Positions 7,906-16,541 of a DNA stretch of 32,665 bases are shown piece after piece. The position numbers were made by a program, and so were the translations under genes. Source of the DNA: Halalkalibacter oceani (GTDB taxonomy: Bacteria; Bacillota; Bacilli; Bacillales; Bacillaceae_D). The notes beneath the pieces are model-generated. The model made no database searches and was not told the DNA's origin. It saw only the letters and a list, made by a program, of their open reading frames with translations. Each line of letters starts with the position of its first letter. Position 1 is the first letter of the stretch. Location of the stretch: positions 1 through 32,665 of the forward strand of contig NZ_JAMBOL010000037.1 in assembly GCF_023715605.1 (NCBI RefSeq), in the 5' to 3' direction.

Positions 7906-10005
7906 GTTTCAATCCTTGCACTCATATAGAGTGCAAGGAATTGCTTCATAAAGTCTAACCCCGACTCGTATTTCAATACACGCACTCACAAAGAGTGCGA
8001 AATATTCATTTCTATGCGCCATTTTAATTTCGTTTTATTTCAATCCACGCACTCACAAAGAGTGCGACCGGTACAATGTCATAAGGAGCTCCAACAGGGC
8101 CATATTTCAATCCACGCACTCACAAAGAGTGCGACGATCGACGCAACCCTTTACGATTAGTAGCGCTCCATTTCAATCCACGCACTCACAAAGAGTGCGA
8201 CTATTTTGGAATTCCGTAATCGCCTCAAATGGAATATTTCAATCCACGCACTCACAAAGAGTGCGACAAAAAAATCAATAATTTTTTCCACATCTTGTAC
8301 ATTTCAATCCACGCACTCACAAAGAGTGCGACATAATTGACAACATTTCATAAATGGTAGAAAGAGATTTCAATCCACGCACTCACAAAGAGTGCGACGC
8401 GGCAGGATGCCACCACGCTTGACAAGCGCATATATTTCAATCCACGCACTCACAAAGAGTGCGACCCCCTGTGACTTCAGCCGAAGTGGCGTTGACTTGA
8501 GATTTCAATCCACGCACTCACAAAGAGTGCGACGCTCATGGCGTTATCTATTACGCGAGACCAAACGGATTTCAATCCACGCACTCACAAAGAGTGCGAC
8601 CTGGTCACGAGCAGAGTGTTAAGAGATTCGTTGAAATTTCAATCCACGCACTCACAAAGAGTGCGACGAGACACTTGACGAGCGAATCGTTCAGTGTCTA
8701 TCCCGATTTCAATCCACGCACTCACAAAGAGTGCGACGAGAGTTTTTGGAGCGACCGGCACTCGATAAGCTCAGATTTCAATCCACGCACTCACAAAGAG
8801 TGCGACGATCATCCTGCGATAAAGGGGAGGGTGTCGGTATGAATTTCAATCCACGCACTCACAAAGAGTGCGACGTATGAAAGCATTCTCTACGATACGT
8901 TGACAGATATTTCAATCCACGCACTCACAAAGAGTGCGACAACATATCTTTTGCAAAATCAGATATTTCGCTATTATTTCAATCCACGCACTCACAAAGA
9001 GTGCGACTGACAATAATATCGTCTGTTCGAATTGTGCTGATATTTCAATCCACGCACTCACAAAGAGTGCGACGTTCGTGATTTGACAGAAGGTATTTCA
9101 CTTATTTTGATTTCAATCCACGCACTCACAAAGAGTGCGACAAATGGATTGGCAGGCTGCTGAAACAGCTTTTTATTTCAATCCACGCACTCACAAAGAG
9201 TGCGACGATGCAGCACATTGAATTTGAATATGACAAAACAATTTCAATCCACGCACTCACAAAGAGTGCGACTCCTTTCTTTTTGTTTATTTTAGTTTTA
9301 TTTATTTTATTTCAATCCACGCACTCACAAAGAGTGCGACAAAACTAACAAATTTTGTCTAAACATGGAGGGTAAATTTCAATCCACGCACTCACAAAGA
9401 GTGCGACCTTCGCCCCCGCATTCGCTGAACGAACCACCTCGATTTCAATCCACGCACTCACAAAGAGTGCGACGATATATGATGATATTCCTGAGGTGAA
9501 CAAAGATATTTCAATCCACGCACTCACAAAGAGTGCGACCAACCAGCAGGGAGCCCTAAGTGCGGATGATGAAATTTCAATCCACGCACTCACAAAGAGT
9601 GCGACAGTTTAGCGGGGATTTATTAATCAAAGCACTTGTATTTCAATCCACGCACTCACAAAGAGTGCGACCGGCGAGTACATGGCGGTCGGACGGGAGC
9701 TAGGAATTTCAATCCACGCACTCACAAAGAGTGCGACACTATAAAATTCCGTTTTCGGAATGGGTGGAGTTATTTCAATCCACGCACTCACAAAGAGTGC
9801 GACCTTCTGCACCCAAGTAACCTAACTTACACGTAACTGATTTCAATCCACGCACTCACAAAGAGTGCGACCTTACGATTTTGAGGACAACAATGAGTAT
9901 TTTAGTATTTCAATCCACGCACTCACAAAGAGTGCGACTTGAGTTTGAGTACAATGCTTTGTGGTAAGGGCGAATTTCAATCCACGCACTCACAAAGAGT
10001 GCGAC
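7906..10005 (-). CRISPR. CRISPR array 2, type I-C-like, 32 repeats and 31 spacers
   Basis: Thirty near-identical 32-bp repeats run from 8037 to 10005 with spacers of about 33-38 bp. One repeat with two substitutions (7970-8001) and a strongly altered last repeat (7906-7937) mark the old end. Repeats end in C on the plus strand, unlike the T of array 1. On the minus strand the repeat is GTCGCACTC..GAGTGCG.. ending GGATTGAAAT, the type I-C pattern, with transcription from the leader at 10006-10183. Several spacers are open in one frame over their full length (for example 8534-8568, 9474-9507 and 9540-9573), as expected if taken from coding DNA of phages or plasmids. All 31 look distinct. No cas gene is adjacent. 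Confidence 0.98.
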
Positions 10006-10183
10006 AGCGAAAATTCCCGGTTTTGGGGCATGTCTAGTCGCAGAGTGGGAAGTTTTCGCTCTTTTTGGGCTGTTTTTTAATATTTCTACCCAATTTATCA
10101 CATTTTATCACACACTATTCCATATTACCCTTTGTTTTTGGTGCGAACCTCCCCGGGATTTTATGTGAGCTTGGGGTTCGCAC
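10006..10183 (-). promoter_or_regulatory. leader of CRISPR array 2
   Basis: AT-rich leader with the palindromic element at 10140-10183 (GTGCGAACC/GGTTCGCAC). It starts 135 bp from the leader-end repeat. The motif TTTATCACATTTTATCACACA (about 10095-10115) is shared with the other two leaders and may include the promoter on the minus strand. Confidence 0.75.
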
Positions 10184-10401
10184 TAAAGCAGTTTCGCTCC
10201 ATAAACGCCAATAATAATAATAGCGTTGACCTTAAAGAAGATCGGCTTTCCACCTCCCCCATCAGACTTCGCTTTATTCTATATTTACACAATTTCGTCT
10301 CTCATTCAATTGTTTTTGTACTCCTGTGAGCCCCTCAGATTAAGTCTTTTTAAGCTTGTTAATGTTTATTAAGTCAATTAATTTCTAAGTCAAGCGCCAA
10401 A

Positions 10402-10668
10402 TTAAAATTGGAAAGCAATATGTAAGGAGGTTGAGCCAAGTGTACCTTCTTCTTCAACTTCTAATACCCCTAATTCTTCCTCATCAGCAATTGCTCCTTC
10501 TGAACATGCCCAAAAGTAAATCGAGTTCCCAGCCATGGTCTGAATCATCTTCATTTTGTAGCTGGTCCACTTGATTACCGGAAATCTCTGAAGAACATCC
10601 CATCAAGATGGTACTTACCGTTACAGTTGTACCTGCTTGTCTCCATAAATTCTTACCCATTTTTTCAT
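10402..10668 (-). pseudogene. frameshifted small lipoprotein gene
   Basis: From ATG 10660 the minus strand reads a basic start, a hydrophobic stretch and a lipobox (TILMGCSS), followed by a polar region. This frame stops early. A second frame then continues with an acidic tail (DEEELGVLEVEEEG) to TAA 10402-10404. Another ATG at 10668 has the better ribosome site (AAGAGGA) but is in a different frame, which a one-base change in the A run would repair. I read this as one lipoprotein gene with two frame disruptions. It diverges from pfeT and shares its iron-box intergenic region. Family unknown. Confidence 0.5.
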
Positions 10669-10710
10669 TTTTTCCTCTTATGTACTCATTACCGTCATTC
10701 TAACTCTTAT

Positions 10711-10725
10711 TAATAATCATTATTT
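10711..10725. promoter_or_regulatory. distal Fur/PerR-like box
   Basis: TAATAATCATTATTT matches the Fur 7-1-7 consensus TGATAAT-N-ATTATCA at 11 of 14 positions. It lies 40 bp upstream of a better box, between the divergent lipoprotein pseudogene and pfeT. Confidence 0.5.
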
Positions 10726-10750
10726 CTAGGCTTAACAACCAATTATCTAA

Positions 10751-10795
10751 TGATAATAATTATCATATTAAAATAAATAAAATTTATGTTATAAT
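10751..10795 (+). promoter_or_regulatory. pfeT promoter with a perfect Fur-type box
   Basis: TGATAATAATTATCA (10751-10765) is an exact Fur 7-1-7 box and also close to the PerR consensus. A consensus -10, TATAAT, lies at 10790-10795. No good -35 is visible, and the box covers or abuts that place. In B. subtilis, pfeT is repressed by PerR and activated by Fur. Confidence 0.75.
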
Positions 10796-10903
10796 GCTTT
10801 ATAAGCTTTTAAAAAGACGTAAAAAGCTCACAAGTAATGATTTTTATTCTCAATTAAAAGGTATTAATTCACCTAGTTGAGAATTTCAGGAGGAGAGAAT
10901 ACG

Positions 10904-12811
10904 ATGATTGCAGACACACAACATCCAACAAGACCATTCAAATTATGGAGTCAATTCCAAACCCATTGGGAGCTGATTTTTGCTCTTCTCGCCGGGCTTT
11001 TCATTTTAACCGGATGGCTTCTTTCACAATATGGCTATGCCGGACTTTCTGTGCTTGCTTATGTGCTCGCCTTTGGAATTGGCGGATTCGCGAAAGCAAA
11101 GGAAGGCATTATTGACACGCTCGAACACCGAAAATTAAATGTTGAAATGTTAATGGTGCTGGCCGCGGTCGGCTCAGCATTGATCGGCTATTGGGTAGAG
11201 GGCGCGATTTTAATTTTAATTTTTTCCTTAAGCGGAGCGTTAGAAACGTACACGATGAACAAAAGCAAGAAAGAAATATCGGCTTTAATGAGCTTACAGC
11301 CGGAGAAAGCGGTCCGCTTCGAGGACGGAGTGGAAACGAGTATTCCCATCGAGTCGTTGCGGGTCAATGATGTCATTATTATTAGAGCCGGTGAACGAGT
11401 GCCGGCTGACGGTGAACTGATTGACGGGGAGACAACCTTTGATGAAGCTGCGATCACTGGAGAAGCGATTCCGGTAGTAAAAGCGAAAGGTGATGAAGTA
11501 TTCGCAGGAACGGTCAATGTAAGAGGAACGATTCTCGTCAAAGTGACGAAGCCCCTGAGCGAAACGCTGTTTCAGCGCATTATTCATATGGTGCAAACCG
11601 CACAGAGCGAGAAATCGCCCTCCCAGCTTTTTATTGAGCGAATGGAAGGCACTTACGTCAAAGTTGTCTTGCTTGTCGTTGCGGTCATGATGGTTTTGCC
11701 GCATTACGTGCTTGGCTGGAGCTGGACGGAAACCTTTTACAGGGCGATGATTTTGTTGGTTGTCGCCTCGCCGTGCGCCCTCGTCGCTTCCATTATGCCG
11801 GCGACATTGTCAGCCATTTCAAGCAGCGCCAAACGGGGAATTTTGTTTAAAGGCGGGGTTCATATCGAGAACCTCGGCCACCTTAAAGCAATTGCCTTCG
11901 ATAAAACCGGAACGCTGACGAACGGCAGTCCGGAAGTAACCGATGTCGTTATCCGTGATGGACTGAAGCAGCATTCCTTTTTCTTTCACGTCGCCTCTCT
12001 TGAAACATATTCAAACCATCCACTGGCGCAAGCGATTGTCGCCTACAGCGAGCCACAGTTAACGGATGGCATTACGAAGCCGGAACAGATGGAAGACATT
12101 TCGGGCTACGGGGTTCAGGGACTGTTCGCTGACGGGCAGTGGAAAGCCGGAAGCGCCGCCTTTGTCGGCGAACAGGAAGCAGCTGCATTTCATAATAATG
12201 TGGCAGAGCGCCTCGCGGCCGAGGGGAAGACCGTCGTCTTTATTAAGGATGACAAGGGAATTGCCGGCGTGATCGCTTTAAAGGATTCCATTCGTCCTGA
12301 AGCCGTCGCGGCCATTGAGGCGCTGCGAAAAGAAGGGATTACGCCGGTGATGCTGACGGGAGACAGCGAACAGACCGCGAAAGCGATCGCCGCTGAAAGC
12401 GGATTGACTCATTATGAAGCGGCCTGTCTGCCGGAAAAGAAAGTAAGCCATATTAAAGAGCTGCAACGGCAATTCGGTACGGTGGCGATGGTCGGAGACG
12501 GGATTAATGACGCCCCCGCTCTGGCGACAGCCAATGTCGGTGTCGCGATGGGAGACGGCACCGATGTCGCCCTTGAAACCGCCGATGTCGTTTTAATGAA
12601 AAATGATTTGCCGCGCTTAGCCGAAGCGGTGAAGCGCTCGAAGAAAATGAACCGGATCATTAAACAAAACATTGTCTTTTCATTGAGTGTTGTCGCGCTG
12701 TTAATTGCCTCGAATTTCATGCAAATAGTAGATTTGCCCCTCGGTGTAATCGGCCATGAAGGCAGCACGATTCTTGTGATAGTAAACGGATTACGGCTGT
12801 TAAAAGGATAG
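10904..12811 (+). CDS. pfeT: P1B4-type ferrous iron efflux ATPase PfeT
   Basis: A 635-residue heavy-metal P-type ATPase that exports Fe(II) (possibly other divalent metals) across the plasma membrane using ATP. Motifs in order: TGEA (185-188), SPC in the metal-binding membrane helix (289-291), the phosphorylated Asp in DKTGTLT (D333), GDGINDAPAL (near 523) and HEGST in the last membrane segment. SPC plus HEGST is the P1B4 signature, as in PfeT (formerly ZosA/YkvW) and FrvA. There is no N-terminal heavy-metal-associated domain, as in that family. ATG 10904 is chosen because AGGAGGAGAG lies 7 bp before it; a longer frame from 10877 has no site. Fur-type boxes upstream and a terminator after it support a single-gene iron-responsive unit. 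Confidence 0.9.
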   Translation: MIADTQHPTRPFKLWSQFQTHWELIFALLAGLFILTGWLLSQYGYAGLSVLAYVLAFGIGGFAKAKEGIIDTLEHRKLNVEMLMVLAAVGSALIGYWVEGAILILIFSLSGALETYTMNKSKKEISALMSLQPEKAVRFEDGVETSIPIESLRVNDVIIIRAGERVPADGELIDGETTFDEAAITGEAIPVVKAKGDEVFAGTVNVRGTILVKVTKPLSETLFQRIIHMVQTAQSEKSPSQLFIERMEGTYVKVVLLVVAVMMVLPHYVLGWSWTETFYRAMILLVVASPCALVASIMPATLSAISSSAKRGILFKGGVHIENLGHLKAIAFDKTGTLTNGSPEVTDVVIRDGLKQHSFFFHVASLETYSNHPLAQAIVAYSEPQLTDGITKPEQMEDISGYGVQGLFADGQWKAGSAAFVGEQEAAAFHNNVAERLAAEGKTVVFIKDDKGIAGVIALKDSIRPEAVAAIEALRKEGITPVMLTGDSEQTAKAIAAESGLTHYEAACLPEKKVSHIKELQRQFGTVAMVGDGINDAPALATANVGVAMGDGTDVALETADVVLMKNDLPRLAEAVKRSKKMNRIIKQNIVFSLSVVALLIASNFMQIVDLPLGVIGHEGSTILVIVNGLRLLKG

Positions 12812-12820
12812 TAAAACAGC

Positions 12821-12858
12821 AGGAGCGCTCTCAACATAGCTTGAGACCGCTCCTTTTT
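12821..12858 (+). terminator. pfeT terminator
   Basis: Stem GGAGCGCTCTCAA/TTGAGACCGCTCC (one mismatch) with loop CATAGC, followed by TTTTT. Confidence 0.9.
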
Positions 12859-12940
12859 CATCCGCTTTCCTCCCTGACAACTCACCTGTTTTCCAATCAA
12901 ATTAATCGGCATGTAGTTATCAAGTGACAGCGCTTAACCT

Positions 12941-13453
12941 CTAAGACTGCTCTCTTGCCGCTTTCATTGCGGCTGTTTCTTCTTCATTCGGTCCGTACAC
13001 ACCTGGCGCTACCAGTCCCGCCTGTCTCATCAGAATGGTGAGCTGACCGCGATGATGAATCTGGTGACGGATAAGTTTGTCAAGCACACCAGCATACGTA
13101 GTATCAATGAAACCAAACAGCTTCACTTCCTCAACGAGCTTATTGTCCTGCCCCGCCCATTTTCTAGTAAATTCGGCAATCGCTGATTCGCTCGTACTGC
13201 TATAAGCTTTGACGATAGCCGCTGCAGAGCTTTCTTCAACTGCCGGAATTTCCTGTTCCAGACCAAGATGATTAAGAAATACGCTAACGCTCTGGACAAT
13301 ATGCCAGGCGATTTCACCGAGCGTACGCGGCTGTGCCTCTGACACTGCCTGGCTTAATGAGGCGTCTGTCAGCTTGTCAAGCACCTGTCGTGTGAGATCA
13401 GCTTCCTCTTTCCAATCGTTCAGAAATTCTTCGACCGTTCCATACATGTTCAT
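12941..13453 (-). CDS. DinB-like four-helix metalloprotein
   Basis: About 170 residues of the DinB/YfiT-like fold, a four-helix bundle with a divalent metal bound by three histidines. These are H52 (IAWHIV), H131 and H135 in the typical HQIHHRGQ motif, numbered from the longest frame. Family members include thiol-dependent transferases, but many have no known function. Start options are GTG 13456, ATG 13453 and ATG 13447. The ribosome site AAGGAGAG fits the last two. It reads towards pfeT's terminator as a single gene. Confidence 0.82.
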   Translation of the reverse strand: MNMYGTVEEFLNDWKEEADLTRQVLDKLTDASLSQAVSEAQPRTLGEIAWHIVQSVSVFLNHLGLEQEIPAVEESSAAAIVKAYSSTSESAIAEFTRKWAGQDNKLVEEVKLFGFIDTTYAGVLDKLIRHQIHHRGQLTILMRQAGLVAPGVYGPNEEETAAMKAAREQS

Positions 13454-13550
13454 CACTCTCCTTATTCATCATTCAATTAATCGTTATCGTTTTTCTAAGA
13501 AGCTACATTCTTTATTATACATTCAATTTTCCATCCGGGAAGTAAACTCA

Positions 13551-14012
13551 TTAGAATGCTGCAAAATCTACAGTATCCGTAAAGATCATTCCAAAATAGC
13601 GGTATCTAATATGAACCGTCTTTACTTCTTCGTTATGAATCACACTAACGCCATAGATTTCATCTTTTTCAGAATAAGGGGAAGCTGCTCTTTTTATGGC
13701 TGCTTCCTTCATCTCGGTAAAACGGTATTTTTCCGCTTCTTCACCTGTAAAATCATCGGTTATGATGAAACCTTGTGAGGCATTGCTGACTTGTAATCCT
13801 GTCTTTAAAGGCTTCTGATCATGATTTATCCATACCTCTACGATGTCCACGTCACGATAGCCTTGATTGCTAATACCAACAACTACTGATTTATTGTCCT
13901 CGCTTGCCCCAAGGGTTCCGATCTCTATTGGAGGATTTAGCTTCAAGACGCAATAAACACTGGCTGCCATGATCGCAAAAAACAGAACAGAAAGCCAAAC
14001 GTTTTTCTTCAC
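13551..14012 (-). CDS. membrane-anchored protein of unknown function
   Basis: A 153-residue protein with one N-terminal membrane segment or uncleaved signal (residues 5-23), no lipobox, and a soluble outer domain rich in beta-strand-like alternation. Start ATG 14012 follows GGAGGGGGAATG-type sequence. No family recognised. It lies 43 bp downstream of the thioesterase gene on the same strand, so the two may be co-transcribed. Confidence 0.75.
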   Translation of the reverse strand: MKKNVWLSVLFFAIMAASVYCVLKLNPPIEIGTLGASEDNKSVVVGISNQGYRDVDIVEVWINHDQKPLKTGLQVSNASQGFIITDDFTGEEAEKYRFTEMKEAAIKRAASPYSEKDEIYGVSVIHNEEVKTVHIRYRYFGMIFTDTVDFAAF

Positions 14013-14055
14013 ATTCCCCCTCCTTCACACGGTAATCTTCGACCTTTCCTCTTTG

Positions 14056-14538
14056 TTACTTTTTCTTATTCACAATATAGAATGTTCCAAGACTATGGGC
14101 GACAAGGCTTTCATTATCATCAGTGATTTGACATTCTGCGACAACCGTTGTTTGTCCTCGGTGTAAAAATTTCGTTTTCGCATATACTTTACTGCCTACA
14201 CCTTTTTTGATAAAATTCATTTTCATTTCAAGTGTGTATACTTCTTGGTCTTTCTTCAATTCATTCACGATGTTCATTCCGATACTTATATCCGCTAACG
14301 TATAAAGCGCTCCGCCTTGAGCTACACCATATGTATTTTCATTAAACTGCCCCAGTTCCATGACTAACTCCCCGTCATCTCCCCAATCAATTCCTAAAAA
14401 TCTCGCAAAATAATGAAGTCTGGCTCTTTTATCGTCTTTTGCTTCAAAAGGAAGCTTGTAGAGCTGGACGACTCTCTCAATTTCTTTTACTTGTTCAGCA
14501 GACAATCCTTCAAGATCATTCATAAGTTTATCAAGCAT
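14056..14538 (-). CDS. PaaI-like hotdog thioesterase
   Basis: A 160-residue single-hotdog protein of the PaaI/YdiI type, which hydrolyses acyl-CoA thioesters. The central helix motif is at 68-86 (NENTYGVAQGG then ALYTLADISIG). The usual H-G-G at the start of this helix is Q-G-G here (Q74), which may alter activity. The remaining hotdog strands are present and the length is normal with an extra N-terminal helix of about 35 residues. Start ATG 14538 is preceded by a GGTGGTG-type site. Substrate unknown. Confidence 0.82.
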   Translation of the reverse strand: MLDKLMNDLEGLSAEQVKEIERVVQLYKLPFEAKDDKRARLHYFARFLGIDWGDDGELVMELGQFNENTYGVAQGGALYTLADISIGMNIVNELKKDQEVYTLEMKMNFIKKGVGSKVYAKTKFLHRGQTTVVAECQITDDNESLVAHSLGTFYIVNKKK

Positions 14539-14824
14539 CTTTCCAACACCACCATCCTAAAATTTCAGACATCTTCGTCATCTTATTATACCGTAAGAAT
14601 TAGCGTATTTCGGTAAAACTTATGACTTACTTTAGATGTTACATATCAGCTTTTTGCTAACGATACTGTCAGGCATAATTTTTTGCACTCAGTAAAACAA
14701 ATCTAATAATCGATACTTTATAACCGCTTTATCCATGCATTTTATATTGATTTTATCAATTACCATTACGAAAATTCCAAAAATTTGTTAAGATGTTAAC
14801 TGTAGAGAACAAAGGAGGGTTTTC

Positions 14825-14911
14825 ATGAGTGTGACAGCATATACTGCAACTAAAATATGGAACGATGGGGCATATGTACGCGGTGCGTACGGAGTCATTC
14901 AGAGGCTATAG
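14825..14911 (+). CDS. small ORF, 28 residues, strong ribosome site
   Basis: Starts ATG 14825 behind AAAGGAGGG (about 14812-14820) at good spacing and ends TAG 14909-14911. The peptide begins MSVTAYTATK and is neutral, without a membrane segment. It ends 2 bp before the next small ORF. The strong ribosome site is the main evidence. It could be a real small protein or a leader peptide for the following gene. No family recognised. Confidence 0.5.
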   Translation: MSVTAYTATKIWNDGAYVRGAYGVIQRL

Positions 14912-14913
14912 CC

Positions 14914-15081
14914 ATGTTTTCTTATCTCTTATGGTTTACAACCGTGATCCTCATGATCATTCATACATATCGCGTTGCCACTAATAAGAAAGAGAATGAA
15001 AATAAAACAGCCCAAACGATTTTTATCGTGGTGATTTTTATGGTTCTGCTTCAGAATAACCCATTCTTTAGCCGGTTTTAA
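14914..15081 (+). CDS. small membrane protein, 55 residues
   Basis: Starts ATG 14914 with GAGG eight bases upstream inside the previous small ORF, and stops TAA 15079-15081. Two hydrophobic segments (about 2-17 and 34-48) flank a basic, polar loop (YRVATNKKENENKTAQ), giving a hairpin membrane protein. A terminator follows at 15100-15137, so the two small ORFs form a complete unit of their own. A longer frame from 14857 lacks a ribosome site and is not chosen. Function unknown. Confidence 0.6.
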   Translation: MFSYLLWFTTVILMIIHTYRVATNKKENENKTAQTIFIVVIFMVLLQNNPFFSRF

Positions 15082-15099
15082 AATAGATAATGATACTTA

Positions 15100-15137
15100 G
15101 AGGCTGGAAAAAGGTAAAAAACCTTTCCTCAGCCTCT
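15100..15137 (+). terminator. terminator after the small membrane protein
   Basis: GAGGCTG-GAAAAAGG pairs with CCTTTCCTCAGCCTC around a short A-rich loop, followed by a weak T stretch. Confidence 0.75.
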
Positions 15138-15226
15138 TATACCACTAATCAAGCCACAGAAAGCCCTAGGTACTCTCGTACAACGCGAAACTTAAAAGTA
15201 GAGCTAGATTTAACCATAAGAAAACA

Positions 15227-15262
15227 CCCCAAAAGGTAGGTTTTTGACTGTGCCTTTTGGGA
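15227..15262 (-). terminator. queuosine operon terminator
   Basis: CCCCAAAAGG/CCTTTTGGG stem with a 16-nt loop, 50 bp after the queF stop, with T-rich sequence on the minus strand. Confidence 0.7.
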
Positions 15263-15312
15263 TGCTCTTATTTTTGGTCACTTTTTCATTTACAAGGAAC
15301 TCTTTCTTCCTT

Positions 15313-15810
15313 TTACCGATTATCAACCGTCTCCGGATACATATCATGGTTCATCAGGCGATGCTCGGCGATTTTTTCGTATTTTGTGCCGGGCTTGCCG
15401 TAGTTGGTGTACGGGTCAATTGAAATGCCGCCGCGTGGCGTGAATTTGCCCCATACTTCGATATAGCGCGGGTCCATTAGCTCGACGAGGTCGTTGAGAA
15501 TGATGTTCATGCAGTCCTCGTGGAAATCGCCGTGGTTGCGGAAGCTGAACAAATAAAGCTTCAGCGACTTGCTTTCGACCATTTTTTTATCGGGAATGTA
15601 GCTGATGTAAATCGTCGCGAAGTCCGGTTGATTTGTTTTCGGACAAAGCGATGTGAACTCAGGGCAGTTGAATTTCACAAAATAATCGCGGTAGGCGTGC
15701 TTATTTTCAAACGCTTCGAGCAGCTTTGGATTATATGAGAATTCATAGCTTGTTCCCTGGTTGCCTAATAGATTGACTCCTTCTAACTCTTGTTCACTTC
15801 GACCACTCAT
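15313..15810 (-). CDS. queF: NADPH-dependent preQ0 reductase QueF
   Basis: A 165-residue unimodular QueF that reduces the nitrile of preQ0 to the amine preQ1, the last free-base step of queuosine synthesis. The nucleophile is C56 in [10 protein letters not shown], with D63 next to it. The family signature [21 protein letters not shown] (from about 79) binds NADPH and substrate. Start ATG 15810 follows AAGGAGGA; a longer frame to 15852 overlaps queE and is not used. It begins 17 bp after queE and is the last gene of queCDEF. Confidence 0.95.
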   Translation of the reverse strand: MSGRSEQELEGVNLLGNQGTSYEFSYNPKLLEAFENKHAYRDYFVKFNCPEFTSLCPKTNQPDFATIYISYIPDKKMVESKSLKLYLFSFRNHGDFHEDCMNIILNDLVELMDPRYIEVWGKFTPRGGISIDPYTNYGKPGTKYEKIAEHRLMNHDMYPETVDNR

Positions 15811-15827
15811 CTGTCGTTCCTCCTTGA

Positions 15828-16541
15828 TTAAACGCCGCGTTTGTTGCCCCAAAGCAGGGTATGAAGCTGCGGCAGTACTTTGACGTCATTCATTTCCTTC
15901 GATTCAATCGTGCGCTCAATCAGCCATTCAAATCTTGAGAGCAGCTTGGCGACCAGCGCCTCGTCATCGGTTGTCGTACTATCATCATTGCCGATCTGAA
16001 GAAAGAACGGAACCGCCGGGTAACGTTTGTGGACGTGTTCGGCATAAGTGAAGTCAGCTTCATCAAAGATGACGACCTTTAGGCTGGCGTTTGAGCTGGC
16101 GGCTGTCAGCTGTTCGATATAATGATCAAGCTTGGCAAAATCCGTTTCCATACCGGAGCTCGGCGGCTTCGGCGAGATCGTGACATCATCAATCGCCAGC
16201 ATCCAGTCCTGCCAAAGGGAGCCCTGGGTTTCAACGGCGACCTTCCAGCCGCGTTGATGACAAAGCTCAATCAGCTCGCCGATTCCTTTATGGAGCGCAG
16301 GGTTTCCGCCGGAGATCGTCACATGGGAAAAGCGCTCTCCCCCGATCTTCTCCAATTCACTGACAATCGCTTCCGTCTCCATCAGCGTGCTGCGCGCGCT
16401 GCCATCCCATGTAAAGCTCGAATCACACCACGAGCAGGAATAATCACAGCCGCCTGTTCTGACAAACATCGTTTTTTGGCCGATGACCATGCCTTCCCCT
16501 TGAATCGTCGGACCGAATAGTTCCATTACCGGAATTTTCAT
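15828..16541 (-). CDS. queE: 7-carboxy-7-deazaguanine synthase QueE
   Basis: A 237-residue radical SAM enzyme that converts 6-carboxytetrahydropterin to 7-carboxy-7-deazaguanine. The 4Fe-4S cysteines C32, C36 and C39 (CDYSCSWC) follow the substrate loop [16 protein letters not shown] near 96 is the SAM-binding glycine motif. ATG 16541 follows GGAGGAATTGCA and overlaps the queD stop by 4 bp (ATGA), showing translational coupling. The 120-bp longer open frame upstream lies inside queD and is rejected. Confidence 0.95.
   Translation of the reverse strand: MKIPVMELFGPTIQGEGMVIGQKTMFVRTGGCDYSCSWCDSSFTWDGSARSTLMETEAIVSELEKIGGERFSHVTISGGNPALHKGIGELIELCHQRGWKVAVETQGSLWQDWMLAIDDVTISPKPPSSGMETDFAKLDHYIEQLTAASSNASLKVVIFDEADFTYAEHVHKRYPAVPFFLQIGNDDSTTTDDEALVAKLLSRFEWLIERTIESKEMNDVKVLPQLHTLLWGNKRGV

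Noticed and set aside
7755-7985. 76-codon minus-strand frame at the end of array 2
   Set aside because: No ribosome site, and it translates two CRISPR repeats.
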